Assembly: GCA_023458375.1 (NCBI GenBank)
Contig: JAEWZT010000004.1
Coordinates: 62,001-126,000 of the forward strand
Direction of reading: 5' to 3'
Length of the DNA stretch: 64,000 nucleotides
Source: Bacillota bacterium
Lineage (GTDB): Bacteria; Bacillota; Clostridia; Christensenellales; CAG-314
Both the position numbers and the translations under genes were made by a program. The notes beneath the pieces were generated by a model, which was given only the letters and a program-made list of their open reading frames with translations, ran no database searches and was not told the origin of the DNA. Positions 25,959 through 34,885 of this stretch are shown here, piece by piece (the stretch's first letter is position 1; every line of letters begins with the position of its first letter).

Positions 25959-27092
25959 ATGGCTAAAAAAGATTACTACGGCGTTTTGGGCGTCAAAACA
26001 GACGCCACCGAAGATGAAATTAAAACTTCTTTCAGAAAGCTCGCAAAAAAATACCACCCCGATTTAAACCCCGACAACAAAGAGGCGGCGGAAAAGTTTA
26101 AGGAATGCAACGAAGCCTATTCAGTGCTTTCCGACGCGGATAAAAGGGCGAAATACGACAGGGGCGAGCTTGACTTTGACGGAACGGGAGGGTTTAACCC
26201 GTTCAGCCAAGGCGGTTTTTCTTCGGCGGGCGGCTTTGACGACATATTTGACATATTCAGCAGCTTTATGGGGGGCGGCGCGAGAGCGCGGCAGCAGGCT
26301 ACCCCCATAGGCAGCGATATTACTTATAGTTTAGACCTCACCTTTATGGAAATGGCTTTGGGGTGCACCAAAACTATTTCTTTCTCGCGTAACGAAAAAT
26401 GCCCCGATTGCAGCGGCACGGGCGCAAAAGACGCGTCAAGCTTTGTAACATGCGACAAATGCAGAGGGGTTGGATACGTCAATATGCAAAAGCAAACGCT
26501 TTTCGGCACGCAAATTACCCAAACGACGTGCGACAAATGCGGCGGCGTGGGCAAAGTGGCGACCTCGCCCTGCAAGACATGCTCGGGAAAAGGCATAAGG
26601 CTGCGCAAAAAAGTCATGGACGTCAAAATCCCCGCGGGGGTTGAAAACGGTTCGGTGTTGCAAATAAGGGGCGAAGGCAACGCCGCGCGCAGCTTTAACG
26701 GCCGCAGCGGCAATTTGCTGCTTTCCGTAAGGGTGGCTAAAAGCGGCGTATTTACAAGAAGCGGGCTTGACGTGATTGCCGAAGTGCCTATACCTTATTC
26801 GGTGGCGGTGGCGGGGGGCGACGTGGAAATTCCCACCCTTTCGGGCGTGCAAATACAGCATATAGAAGAGGGCACGGGCAACGGCGAGCTTTTCCGTTTT
26901 AGGGGAAAAGGAATAAAATCGGCGCAGGGCACGGGCGACCTGTATGTAAAAGTAAGCGTAGAAGTGCCGAAAGCGGTGACGCGCGCCCAAAAACAAGCTA
27001 TAAACGACTTTGAAAAAGCCAACACTTTGGGCAACTATCCCAAGCGCAAAGCATACTTAGAAGAAATCAACAAAACTTTTAACAAAAAATAA
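25959..27092 (+). CDS. dnaJ: Co-chaperone DnaJ (Hsp40)
   Basis: DnaJ delivers substrates to DnaK and stimulates its ATPase. The 377-residue protein has the J domain at residues 1-70 with HPD (KYHPDLNPDN), a Gly/Phe-rich linker, and four zinc-binding CxxCxGxG repeats at about 146-210 (CPDCSGTG, CDKCRGVG, CDKCGGVG, CKTCSGKG). Two C-terminal beta domains follow. All zinc ligands and HPD are present. No clear ribosome site is free; the upstream hairpin covers the only candidate. A terminator follows directly. Confidence 0.96.
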   Translation: MAKKDYYGVLGVKTDATEDEIKTSFRKLAKKYHPDLNPDNKEAAEKFKECNEAYSVLSDADKRAKYDRGELDFDGTGGFNPFSQGGFSSAGGFDDIFDIFSSFMGGGARARQQATPIGSDITYSLDLTFMEMALGCTKTISFSRNEKCPDCSGTGAKDASSFVTCDKCRGVGYVNMQKQTLFGTQITQTTCDKCGGVGKVATSPCKTCSGKGIRLRKKVMDVKIPAGVENGSVLQIRGEGNAARSFNGRSGNLLLSVRVAKSGVFTRSGLDVIAEVPIPYSVAVAGGDVEIPTLSGVQIQHIEEGTGNGELFRFRGKGIKSAQGTGDLYVKVSVEVPKAVTRAQKQAINDFEKANTLGNYPKRKAYLEEINKTFNKK

Positions 27093-27101
27093 GGAAAAAA
27101 G

Positions 27102-27129
27102 AAGGCGTTGAAGGCGCCTTTTCTTTTTT
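27102..27129 (+). terminator. Terminator of the heat-shock operon
   Basis: AAGGCG (27102-27107) pairs with CGCCTT (27115-27120), extended by an A-rich and T-rich pair, and followed by TTCTTTTTT. Confidence 0.75.
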
Positions 27130-27391
27130 GCCTTTGTTAAAAGTTTACGGGCATATTTGTTTTTTGCGGAACGCAAAACTTAAAAGCTAAATGCCGCCCT
27201 TTTCTTGGGCAATTAAATTATTTAGCGCCTGCCATTTATATTAGCAGAACGAAAAAGAATAGCAAATCAAAAAATAGCAAAATCAAAAGTTATAGCAGAA
27301 TGAAAAAATACAGAATGAAAAAAATATTAGCAAAAAATACATAAGGAGCATAAATAAAATTAAAGGCTGCAAAACATATATTTTTCTAACG
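27130..27391. other. Intergenic region between dnaJ and spoVM
   Basis: A/T-rich sequence between convergent units; no gene or RNA recognised. A word like AGCAAAATCAAAA recurs near 27258-27300. Confidence 0.4.
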
Positions 27392-27418
27392 AAAAACCCG
27401 CCCGAGAAGTTCTCGGGC
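27392..27418 (-). terminator. Terminator of the spoVM-like gene
   Basis: GCCCGAGAA (27400-27408) pairs perfectly with TTCTCGGGC (27410-27418). Read on the minus strand, the hairpin is followed by GGGTTTTTC, so it terminates the minus-strand small gene. Confidence 0.7.
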
Positions 27419-27483
27419 AAGGCAAAAACTATTTAAAAAAGTTTTTCTTTTGTTAAAAATAGAAATAAAAAGCGTTCAGCCTT

Positions 27484-27564
27484 TTATTTGCACATGTATC
27501 TGCGCAGCAGAAGTCTTAAAAGCGGTTTTAGGAAAGCGGGCGGATTCCAGCACATTATTTTCAT
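27484..27564 (-). CDS. spoVM: SpoVM-like 26-residue spore coat morphogenetic peptide
   Basis: A minus-strand frame of exactly 26 codons starts at ATG 27564-27562, with AGGAG eight bases upstream, and ends at TAA 27484-27486. SpoVM of Bacillus subtilis is also 26 residues long, an amphipathic helix that marks the convex forespore membrane and recruits the SpoIVA coat basement layer. From memory of that sequence, the peptide shares Met1, Lys2, Pro9, Phe11, Leu12, Arg17 and Leu20, with Tyr for Phe at 23. The segment FLKPLLRLLLRRY is a basic amphipathic helix. A dedicated terminator follows. On the minus strand, CATATTATAT upstream resembles a SigE -10 box, with no clear -35. It is consistent with the SigK gene in this window. 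Confidence 0.65.
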   Translation of the reverse strand: MKIMCWNPPAFLKPLLRLLLRRYMCK

Positions 27565-27950
27565 TTATTTACTCCTGTTAGAAATATTCAACTATATAAT
27601 ATGCGCATTCCCCCTTTGCTGTTACACTTTTTGTCAAGAAAGCTTTTTTAGTTAAAAGGCAGAGCAAAGATGCATCCTATTATGAAACGCGCTTGCCGCC
27701 TTGCCGCGATTGATTTTTAAAAACAGTCTTACGGCGGTTTGGTGCAAAGGTGCGAATTTAGTATATAAGAGTAATGCTTAATACCCTCACGAGCTTACAA
27801 AACCTCAAAAGGCTTAAAACAATAGACCGCCGCTTATTTTTTGGTTATACTATATAATAAGGGTTAAAATTACCGCAAAAAGAAAGAATTATAAAAAGAG
27901 TATTCAATATAAATACGGACAAACAAAAAGAAAAATCATTAAGGAAAAAT
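27565..27950. other. Divergent intergenic region between spoVM and RNase J gene
   Basis: No further gene is seen. TATAAT at 27853-27858 is a plausible -10 element for the RNase J gene, without a good -35 box. AAGGA precedes its ATG. Confidence 0.4.
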
Positions 27951-30002
27951 ATGGACAAACAAAAAGACAATCAGAGATTTACCGCTTCTACGCCAAAGGG
28001 CGGAAAAGGTAAAGAAAAGCCCTTTACAGACAAAACGGGCAAAGAACAAATCAAAAGCCTTCCTTTTGCAAACACAATTGTGAAGGAACAAACTAAAAGC
28101 TTACCCTTTGCAAACACAACGGGCAAGCAGCAAAACAAAATTCACAGCTTTCACGGCAAAAGCGCCCAAAGCGAAAAAACAAAAGCGCAGCAAAGCGGCG
28201 TCCCTTTAAAAGAGGGCAAGACGGGGGAGAAAAGTTTTCAATTTGACAAGGCGCGGCAAGATTTACCCCCCTCGGGCGCTTCCGCCAAAGCCCCGAAAGG
28301 CGGCAAGCGAGGCAAAAAAGACAAAGAGGACAAGCTAAAAGTAATTTTCTTAGGCGGCGTAGGCGAAATAGGCAAAAATATGACGCTGCTGGAATACGGC
28401 GACGATATTATAGTGGTTGACTGCGGCGTATCTTTCCCCACAAGCGAAACTCCCGGTATAGATTTAATCATACCCGACATGGCATATTTAAAGGAAAATT
28501 TCTCTAAGCTTAGGGGCATTTTGCTCACGCACGGGCACGAGGACCATATCGGCGCCCTTCCTTTTGCCGCAAAGAATTTAGGGCATATTGACGTTTACGG
28601 CTCAAAGCTTACCTTAGCCCTTGCCGAAAGCAAGCTCATTGAGCATAACGTTACCGACCATGTAAACAAGCATTCCGTTGAAGCGGGCGAAAAAGTCCAG
28701 CTAGGCGCTTTTACCGTTGAGTTTGTGCGAGTAACGCACTCAGTAGCCGGCAGCTACGCCCTTTCAATCACCACCCCCGTAGGCGTAGTGTTCCATTCGG
28801 GCGACTTTAAGGTGGACTACACGCCGAGGCACTCTTTGCCAATGGATTTGCCGCGCATTTCACAAATAGGCAGCAACGGCGTGCTGTTGCTTTTGGGCGA
28901 AAGCACCAACGTTGAGCGCGAAGGCTACACATTAAGCGAAAGCGTAGTCGCGGATAAGTTCCGTGATATTTTTGAGGAAGAAAGAGACAGGCGCATTATC
29001 ATAGCCACCTTTTCTTCCAACGTGGACAGGCTGCAAGAGGTGTTTGACCTTGCCAAAGAATTTAAGAGAAAAGTCGCCGTGTCTGGCAGAAGCATGATAA
29101 ACGTAATAGAAATGGCGGGCAATCTCGGCTACATTAAATACGACAAAAACATTATGGCGCCTCTCCAACAGGTAGAAAAAATGAAGCCGGGCGAGGTGGT
29201 AATACTATCTACGGGCACGCAGGGCGAGCCTATGAGCGCTTTAACTCGCATGGCGGGGGGAGAGTTTAACAAGGTTAACGTCGGCTCGGAAGATACGATA
29301 GTTATTTCCGCGACGCCCATTCCCGGCAACGAAAAGGATATTTACAGCGTCATAAACAAGCTTTTCCGTTTGGGCGCAAAAGTGGTTTATTCGGCGATAG
29401 AGGATATTCACGTTTCCGGTCACGCCTGCAAGGAAGAATTAAAACTGCTTCACGCTTTGGTAAAACCCCGCTTTTTCATCCCCGTCCACGGCGAATACAG
29501 GCATTTAAGCCAGCATAGGACCTTGGCGTTGGAATTGGGCATGAACAAAAACAGCGTGGTGATAGCGGAAATAGGCGACGTGGCGGAAGTGAGTCAAAAT
29601 AGAATCGCTTTAAGGGATAAAGTCCCTTCTGGCAACGTTTTAATTGACGGCAACAGCGTAGGCGACGTGGGCAACGACATTTTGCGCGACAGGCTTTCAC
29701 TTGCGGAAGACGGCATCGTTATCATATCCTGCGGGGTGGAGGGGGGCATAGTTACAGCTAAGCCGCAGGTCTTTTCAAGGGGCAGCTTTTACACCAAAGA
29801 GGGCGCCAATACCGATATTGTGGAAGAAATCAAGCAAATCTCCTTTGAAGTGCTTGAAAGCTCCGACTTAAAGAAACTGGATTTGCAATCTATTAAGGGC
29901 AACATAACAAAACAGGTGAGAGCGTATTTTAAAAGAAAGTTTAAGCGCTTCCCGATGATTCTTGTAATTATTATGTCCTCCGCCTTAGAAGAACAGAAAT
30001 AA
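27951..30002 (+). CDS. rnj: Ribonuclease J with long N-terminal extension
   Basis: RNase J is a metallo-beta-lactamase/beta-CASP enzyme that trims and cleaves mRNA and rRNA in Firmicutes. The catalytic core begins near residue 128 (KVIFLGGVGEIGKNM). The zinc motif THGHEDH gives His194, His196, Asp198 and His199. Later ligands lie in the VEFVRVTHSVAGS and VFHSGDFKVDY blocks, and a beta-CASP domain with HVSGHACKEELK follows. At 683 residues it exceeds the usual 550-560 because of about 127 extra N-terminal residues rich in Lys, Gly and Gln. That part contains a near-perfect 12-residue repeat (KEQxKSLPFANT at 31-42 and 45-56). The tail looks disordered and may bind RNA. The whole frame is open, and AAGGA supports this start. 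Confidence 0.93.
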   Translation: MDKQKDNQRFTASTPKGGKGKEKPFTDKTGKEQIKSLPFANTIVKEQTKSLPFANTTGKQQNKIHSFHGKSAQSEKTKAQQSGVPLKEGKTGEKSFQFDKARQDLPPSGASAKAPKGGKRGKKDKEDKLKVIFLGGVGEIGKNMTLLEYGDDIIVVDCGVSFPTSETPGIDLIIPDMAYLKENFSKLRGILLTHGHEDHIGALPFAAKNLGHIDVYGSKLTLALAESKLIEHNVTDHVNKHSVEAGEKVQLGAFTVEFVRVTHSVAGSYALSITTPVGVVFHSGDFKVDYTPRHSLPMDLPRISQIGSNGVLLLLGESTNVEREGYTLSESVVADKFRDIFEEERDRRIIIATFSSNVDRLQEVFDLAKEFKRKVAVSGRSMINVIEMAGNLGYIKYDKNIMAPLQQVEKMKPGEVVILSTGTQGEPMSALTRMAGGEFNKVNVGSEDTIVISATPIPGNEKDIYSVINKLFRLGAKVVYSAIEDIHVSGHACKEELKLLHALVKPRFFIPVHGEYRHLSQHRTLALELGMNKNSVVIAEIGDVAEVSQNRIALRDKVPSGNVLIDGNSVGDVGNDILRDRLSLAEDGIVIISCGVEGGIVTAKPQVFSRGSFYTKEGANTDIVEEIKQISFEVLESSDLKKLDLQSIKGNITKQVRAYFKRKFKRFPMILVIIMSSALEEQK

Positions 30003-30009
30003 ACAAGCC

Positions 30010-30639
30010 GTGAAAGAGGCGCAAGAAAACAAAACTAAAAAAGAATTGCAAAAAACACTGGCGCAAATGCGGCAAAGGGCGGAGCAAAACCATACGCCCA
30101 TTTTGCGGGAAAAAACGCAGGAAAAGCTTATCGAGCTTGTGAGGCAAATCAAGCCGCAAAAGGTGCTTGAAATAGGCACGGCGATAGGTTATTCGGCGCT
30201 TTTGTTTTTGTCAAACAGCGGCGCGCACGTTTACAGCGTTGATATCAACGAGCAAAGCCAAGCGCAGGCAAAAGAGGTTATAAATCGTCTAGGCTACGGC
30301 GGCAGGGCGACTTTTTTACTGGGCGACGCCGCCGAAATAATCCCCAAATCGCTGGGAAAATACGACACGGTGTTTTTGGACGGCGCAAAGTCGCAGTATT
30401 ATTTGCTTTTGCCCTACTTAATTGACATGTTAACCGTCGGCGGCGCCTTAATCGCCGATAACGTGCTTTATATGGGGCTTACAAGGCAGGCGCATCTTTT
30501 GCCAAACAGCCACAAGCATATAACGATAGCACGTAATCTGGCGGCTTTTTTAAAGGCGCTTGAAGAAGACGAAAGGCTGCAAACGCGCATTTACGATATT
30601 GAAGAGGGGCTGTCCTGTTCAATAAAAATAAAAGACTGA
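30010..30639 (+). CDS. trmR: O-methyltransferase, probable tRNA 5-hydroxyuridine methyltransferase TrmR
   Basis: This 209-residue class I SAM-dependent O-methyltransferase starts at GTG 30010, seven bp after the RNase J gene. Motif I is KVLEIGTAIGYSALL (near residue 50). The acidic SAM-binding residue is in VYSVDINEQS, and the metal-binding block is DTVFLDGAKSQYYLLLPYL. In Bacillus subtilis the homologous YrrM/TrmR methylates 5-hydroxyuridine-34 of tRNA to 5-methoxyuridine and sits beside the U32-family hydroxylation genes. A U32 gene follows here too, which favours that role over small-molecule methylation. A stem of CTGATTT and AAATCAG straddles the stop codon. Confidence 0.7.
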   Translation: MKEAQENKTKKELQKTLAQMRQRAEQNHTPILREKTQEKLIELVRQIKPQKVLEIGTAIGYSALLFLSNSGAHVYSVDINEQSQAQAKEVINRLGYGGRATFLLGDAAEIIPKSLGKYDTVFLDGAKSQYYLLLPYLIDMLTVGGALIADNVLYMGLTRQAHLLPNSHKHITIARNLAAFLKALEEDERLQTRIYDIEEGLSCSIKIKD

Positions 30640-31075
30640 TTTTAAATCAGAAATTACTGCGACAAAAAAGTAGTCGCGCGTTATAAAGCCGCGCGAAAAA
30701 AATATGTTATGCGGCGAAAGTTTGACCTTTTTGTAAGCTAAAAATAGCGTAGTATAACGCTTTTAACTAAAAGTCCAACAGGCGAGATAAGGTTTTAAAA
30801 CATAGGGAAACGCTTTTTTAAATGCAGGACTTTGCATAGCGGATTGACATTCAAAGACAATAAAAATAACAGCGGAGGAATTAAAGGCAGAACATATAAA
30901 AACCTCCGTATAAGGCAAAAAATATCGCGGTTAAAATAAAGTTACCGCACTAAGAAACGCGCCTGTAAAAGCGAAAAGATTATCGCAACAAACAAAAAAC
31001 GAGCTTTGGAGGCAATAACTCTGACGTTTATCGGCGGCTAAAAGTGTGTATAAATAAACAAAGTTGCATAAAAGA
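30640..31075. other. Intergenic region before trhP
   Basis: No gene recognised. TTGACA at 30844-30849 with TAACAG 17 bp downstream could be a weak promoter. CGGAGG (30873-30878) and CCTCCG (30903-30908) can form a stem. Confidence 0.4.
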
Positions 31076-32329
31076 ATGAAAAACAAAACAAACAAAGTAG
31101 AATTACTGGCGCCCGCGGGGGATATTGAAAAGCTTCAAACCGCGCTGCATTTCGGCGCAGACGCGGTATATCTGGGCGGTTCATCTTTCGGACTGCGCGC
31201 TTATGCGGGCAATTTTGACAACAGCGGATTGCAAGAGGCGGTTAAGCTTGCCCATGATTGGGGCGCGCGCGTTTACGTTACGGCAAATATTTTCGCACGC
31301 GACGCAATGTTTGCCGAGCTTAACAAATACTTTGCATTTTTGCAAGACATTTGCGCCGACGGTGTAATAGTTTCCGACTTGGGCGTTTTGCAATCGGCAA
31401 AAAAATACGCGCCCAAAATTGAAATCCATATTTCCACGCAAGCGGGCGTAACCAATGCTGAGGCGGCAAACGCTTATGCGGCTTTGGGCGCTTCACGCGT
31501 CATTTTAGCGCGCGAGTGCACACTCGAACAGGTAAAGTATATCGCCAAACACGCGCTGTGCCAAACGGAAGTGTTCGTTCACGGCGCGATGTGCGTTTCT
31601 TTTTCGGGGCGCTGCCTTTTAAGCGATTATTATACACAAAGAAAAAGCAATTTAGGCGAATGCGTCCAAGCCTGCCGTTGGAAATACGGCGTCCGCCCTC
31701 TTGAAATTTTTCCCGTAGATAACGCAGAGCAAACGCTAGAATTATACGAAGACAAAGAGGGGAGTTATTTGCTCAACAGCAAAGACCTTAACATGCTAAA
31801 TTATTTAAGCGAGCTGGTTGAGGGGGGAGTATCTTCTTTAAAAATTGAGGGAAGAATGAAATCGCCCTACTATTTGGCTACCGTCGTTAACGCCTACCGA
31901 CGCGCCCTTGACGGAAAAACCCCTTCGCGCGGCTTTACAGAGAGGCTGCAAGAAGAGCTTGACAAGGCGAGCCACCGCAGTTACACGAGCGGCTTTTATT
32001 TTGAGGACAAGGGCGTGCAAAAGCAGTTTTACCAAAGCAGCAGGACGGAGGGAAGCTCGCGCTTTGTAGCCGTAGTTAAGGGTTGCGAAACGGGCAGGGT
32101 TACCGTAGAAATGCGAAACCGCTTTTATGAGGGGGAAACCCTTGAAGTTTTAAGTCCGCTAGATACCTTTGCCCAAAAAATTATTGTAGCCAATTTGGTT
32201 GAAGAGGGTAAGGGCAAATGCGCCGACGCCAAAAATGTGCAGGGCATTTATTCCTTTGATTGCCCCCTTGCGCTTTGCGGCGGCGATATTTTGCGCGGTG
32301 AAAGCCTTAAAAAAGACTATAATAATTGA
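31076..32329 (+). CDS. trhP: Peptidase U32 family tRNA hydroxylation protein
   Basis: Proteins of this family (YrrO/TrhP, YegQ) use prephenate to hydroxylate uridine-34 of certain tRNAs and carry an iron-sulfur cluster; they are not true peptidases. The 417-residue length matches YrrO. Features are the start VELLAPAGDIEKLQTALHFGADAVYLGG and the signature block EVFVHGAMCVSFSGRCLLSDY (about 165-185), with later cysteines in GECVQACRW. The second half has LNMLNYLSELVEGGVSSLKIEGRMK. I chose ATG 31076 over an in-frame TTG at 31064; neither has a clear ribosome site. With trmR just upstream, the pair would make mo5U34. Confidence 0.8.
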   Translation: MKNKTNKVELLAPAGDIEKLQTALHFGADAVYLGGSSFGLRAYAGNFDNSGLQEAVKLAHDWGARVYVTANIFARDAMFAELNKYFAFLQDICADGVIVSDLGVLQSAKKYAPKIEIHISTQAGVTNAEAANAYAALGASRVILARECTLEQVKYIAKHALCQTEVFVHGAMCVSFSGRCLLSDYYTQRKSNLGECVQACRWKYGVRPLEIFPVDNAEQTLELYEDKEGSYLLNSKDLNMLNYLSELVEGGVSSLKIEGRMKSPYYLATVVNAYRRALDGKTPSRGFTERLQEELDKASHRSYTSGFYFEDKGVQKQFYQSSRTEGSSRFVAVVKGCETGRVTVEMRNRFYEGETLEVLSPLDTFAQKIIVANLVEEGKGKCADAKNVQGIYSFDCPLALCGGDILRGESLKKDYNN

Positions 32330-32354
32330 CAGTGCCTTTAAAATACTGTAAAAT
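32326..32354 (+). promoter_or_regulatory. Promoter of the BspA-like lipoprotein gene
   Basis: TTGACA (32326-32331) and TAAAAT (32349-32354) are separated by 17 bp. The -35 box overlaps the trhP stop codon. Confidence 0.75.
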
Positions 32355-32399
32355 ATTTCATTGCAGACTAAATATACTTAGACTCCAAAGGGAGGAAAT

Positions 32400-34649
32400 A
32401 TGAAAAAATTTCTAACTGTATTACTCATTGTCGCGCTTACCTTTACGGCGGCATTTGCGCTGTCTTCTTGCGGCGGTGAAACTTACAACGTAACTTTTAA
32501 CCTTGCAGGGGGCGAATATAAAGGCTCCTCCGACAGCGTCGTTATAACTACAAGCAAAGTAACCGATGGCAAGGCGCCCGCCGCTACGAAAGAGGGATAC
32601 GACCTTTTGGGTTGGTATACTACTTCCGATTACAGCGGCGAAGCCACAACTTTCCCTTATGAGCCTACGGCAAAGGTTACCTTTTACGCCAAGTGGTCTC
32701 TTAAAGAGGGTTACGCGGCTTACAGCTTTACGGTAAACGAAGGCGCCAGCGTTAAAACAATTGTGAGTAATAACGGAGTTGACGCCTCTCCCGTAACTAC
32801 AAAAACGGGCTATACTTTTGAGGGATGGTATCTTAAATCTGATTTTTCCGGGGAAAAAGTTGAGTTTCCCTATAAAGCCGACGAAGATACGACGACCGTT
32901 ACCCTTTACGCTAAATGGACAAAAAACTCCTACACCGTTACATTTGACAGTAAGGGCGGCACGGGTATTGACGCTATAACGGCGCTGTATAACGACGCTA
33001 TTTCCGAACCCAATATTCCTTTGAAAGAGAACTTCGCTTTCGGCGGCTGGTTTACCGACGAGGCGCTTACCAAGTCTTTTACCTTTGATAAAATGCCCGC
33101 GCAAGACACCCTGTTATACGCTAAATGGATAGGCGAGTCGGAAGGGCTTAGCTATGTGCTTTCAGGCGACGGAAGCTATTATACCTTAACGGGCATAGGC
33201 AGCAATAAAGACACGTTACTTTATATTCCCAAAAATTATAACGGACTTCCCGTAAGGACAATTGCCGCGGGCGCCTTTAACGGCGTAAGCCATATTACCT
33301 CGCTGTATATTCCTTCAAGCGTAACTGTTATAGAAAGAGGGGCGCTAGGCGGCATGAGAAACCTCGTGTCCTTAACGGTGCCTTTTATCGGCAGAACAAC
33401 TTCCTCCACCCTTGCAATAGACAATCTTTTCGGATATATTTTCGGCGGCAGCTATTACGATGCGTCAACTGCGGTTTATCAAAACTATTCCGATAACACC
33501 AACGATGTTTTGACAAGCTATATTCCTTTGACGCTCAAAAATGTAACGGTAACGGGAGAAAACATCAAACTGGGAAGAGCGGCGTTCAGAGGCTTTAAAA
33601 CAATAGTTAAGATTTCCTTTGAGGGCAGCATAATTTCAAAAGAGATTGCTCCCTACGCGTTTGAAAGCATGGTGGCTTTAACTACGATAAAGCTTCCCTC
33701 TTCAATCAAGACGATAAAAAACAACGCATTTGAAAACTGCCGCAGCTTAACCGCAATTACGCTGGGAGAAAACTCCGCCCTTAACGTCATTGAAGCTTAC
33801 GCCTTTGCAAACTGCCACTCCCTAGAAAGCTTTATACTGCCTTCGGGCGTTGAAGCCATAAACGAAAGCGTATTTGAAAACTGCTACGCGCTAAAAACGC
33901 TTACGGTAAACGCTTCTGGCGGCATTATTACAATAGGCGCAAGAGCTTTTTACGCCTGCAACAGCCTTGAAAGCATAAAGATTTCTGATTATATAGTAAC
34001 CATCGGCAAAGAAGCTTTTGCCCACTGTTACGAGTTTGGCGGTTTTACCCGCGGCTCGTCTTCGGCAGCAGCTCTTATCCTGCCTTCCGCTTTGATATCG
34101 GTAGGCGAGGGCGCATTCTACTTTTGCTCTTCAATAACTAGCGCGACGATAAATATAAACAAGTTTAATGTGCTGCCCGCAAATATCTTTGCCAATTGCC
34201 GCGAATTAGCCACGGTAACCTTTTCCACAAGCGCAAGCATAAAGGAAATAGGCGCAAACGCCTTTTTAAACTGCGTTTCTTTAAGCACGGTAACGCTCAA
34301 AGACTACGTTGAAACGATAGGCGAAAGCGCCTTTAACGGCTGCACTTCCTTAACGACCTTTAAAACGGAAAAAACTTCAAGCTTAAAGAAGATAGGCGAC
34401 AAAGCCTTTTACGGCTGCACGGCGCTTACAAAAGTTGTGCTTCCCCAAAGCCTTACGGAAATGGGCGTTGACGCGTTTGTAAACTGCACTAAACTTGCCA
34501 ACAGTTCGCGCGGCATTTATTTTTGGTCTGCCGAAACGGACTTGCAAACATTGAATTGGAATGCCAAGTGGAATGTGGTAACCCATGCAGACGAAGCAAA
34601 TGAAATTGAGGAAGTTAAAGCGAACCTTTATTACAGCTATTCCGAGTAG
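32400..34649 (+). CDS. BspA-like leucine-rich-repeat surface lipoprotein
   Basis: This 749-residue protein has a lipoprotein signal peptide with lipobox LSSC (Cys24), so it is anchored to the outer face of the membrane. Residues about 28-245 hold three InlB-like beta-grasp repeats, each ending in FYAKW, LYAKW or similar (for example VTFNLAGGEYKG...GYDLLGWY). Residues about 270-725 hold many LRR_5 (BspA/TpLRR) repeats of about 23 residues with the pattern I-x-x-x-A-F-x-x-C-x-x-L-x-x-I-x-I/L-P, such as AFENCRSLTAITLG. This class mediates adhesion or contact with host or matrix proteins. GGGAGG precedes the ATG, and it has its own promoter and terminator. Confidence 0.85.
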   Translation: MKKFLTVLLIVALTFTAAFALSSCGGETYNVTFNLAGGEYKGSSDSVVITTSKVTDGKAPAATKEGYDLLGWYTTSDYSGEATTFPYEPTAKVTFYAKWSLKEGYAAYSFTVNEGASVKTIVSNNGVDASPVTTKTGYTFEGWYLKSDFSGEKVEFPYKADEDTTTVTLYAKWTKNSYTVTFDSKGGTGIDAITALYNDAISEPNIPLKENFAFGGWFTDEALTKSFTFDKMPAQDTLLYAKWIGESEGLSYVLSGDGSYYTLTGIGSNKDTLLYIPKNYNGLPVRTIAAGAFNGVSHITSLYIPSSVTVIERGALGGMRNLVSLTVPFIGRTTSSTLAIDNLFGYIFGGSYYDASTAVYQNYSDNTNDVLTSYIPLTLKNVTVTGENIKLGRAAFRGFKTIVKISFEGSIISKEIAPYAFESMVALTTIKLPSSIKTIKNNAFENCRSLTAITLGENSALNVIEAYAFANCHSLESFILPSGVEAINESVFENCYALKTLTVNASGGIITIGARAFYACNSLESIKISDYIVTIGKEAFAHCYEFGGFTRGSSSAAALILPSALISVGEGAFYFCSSITSATININKFNVLPANIFANCRELATVTFSTSASIKEIGANAFLNCVSLSTVTLKDYVETIGESAFNGCTSLTTFKTEKTSSLKKIGDKAFYGCTALTKVVLPQSLTEMGVDAFVNCTKLANSSRGIYFWSAETDLQTLNWNAKWNVVTHADEANEIEEVKANLYYSYSE

Positions 34650-34780
34650 AATTGAGTCAAACTTGATTTGCCAAATATAGCTGCAACGGCCTATAAACTA
34701 ACAACGGAAATAAAAACTGACGCGCCATATTGCAGGACTTTTAACAAAATAGATTAGCGCGCTAAATACAAAAATAAATA

Positions 34781-34811
34781 AAGACGGCAAATAAACTGCC
34801 GTCTTTTTTTG
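34781..34811. terminator. Bidirectional terminator between lipoprotein gene and sigK
   Basis: AAGACGGCA (34781-34789) pairs with TGCCGTCTT (34797-34805), followed by T residues on the + strand and by a T-rich run on the minus strand. It serves two convergent genes. Confidence 0.8.
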
Positions 34812-34885
34812 TATTGTTGCCGCCCGCCGAATAATTTAAATGCTCTGAAAGCAAAAGGAACGCTTGCGAAAGCAAAAAGTTGCTT

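Noticed and set aside
26436..26996. 186-codon minus-strand frame inside dnaJ
   Set aside because: It mirrors conserved DnaJ zinc-finger and C-terminal sequence and has no independent support.
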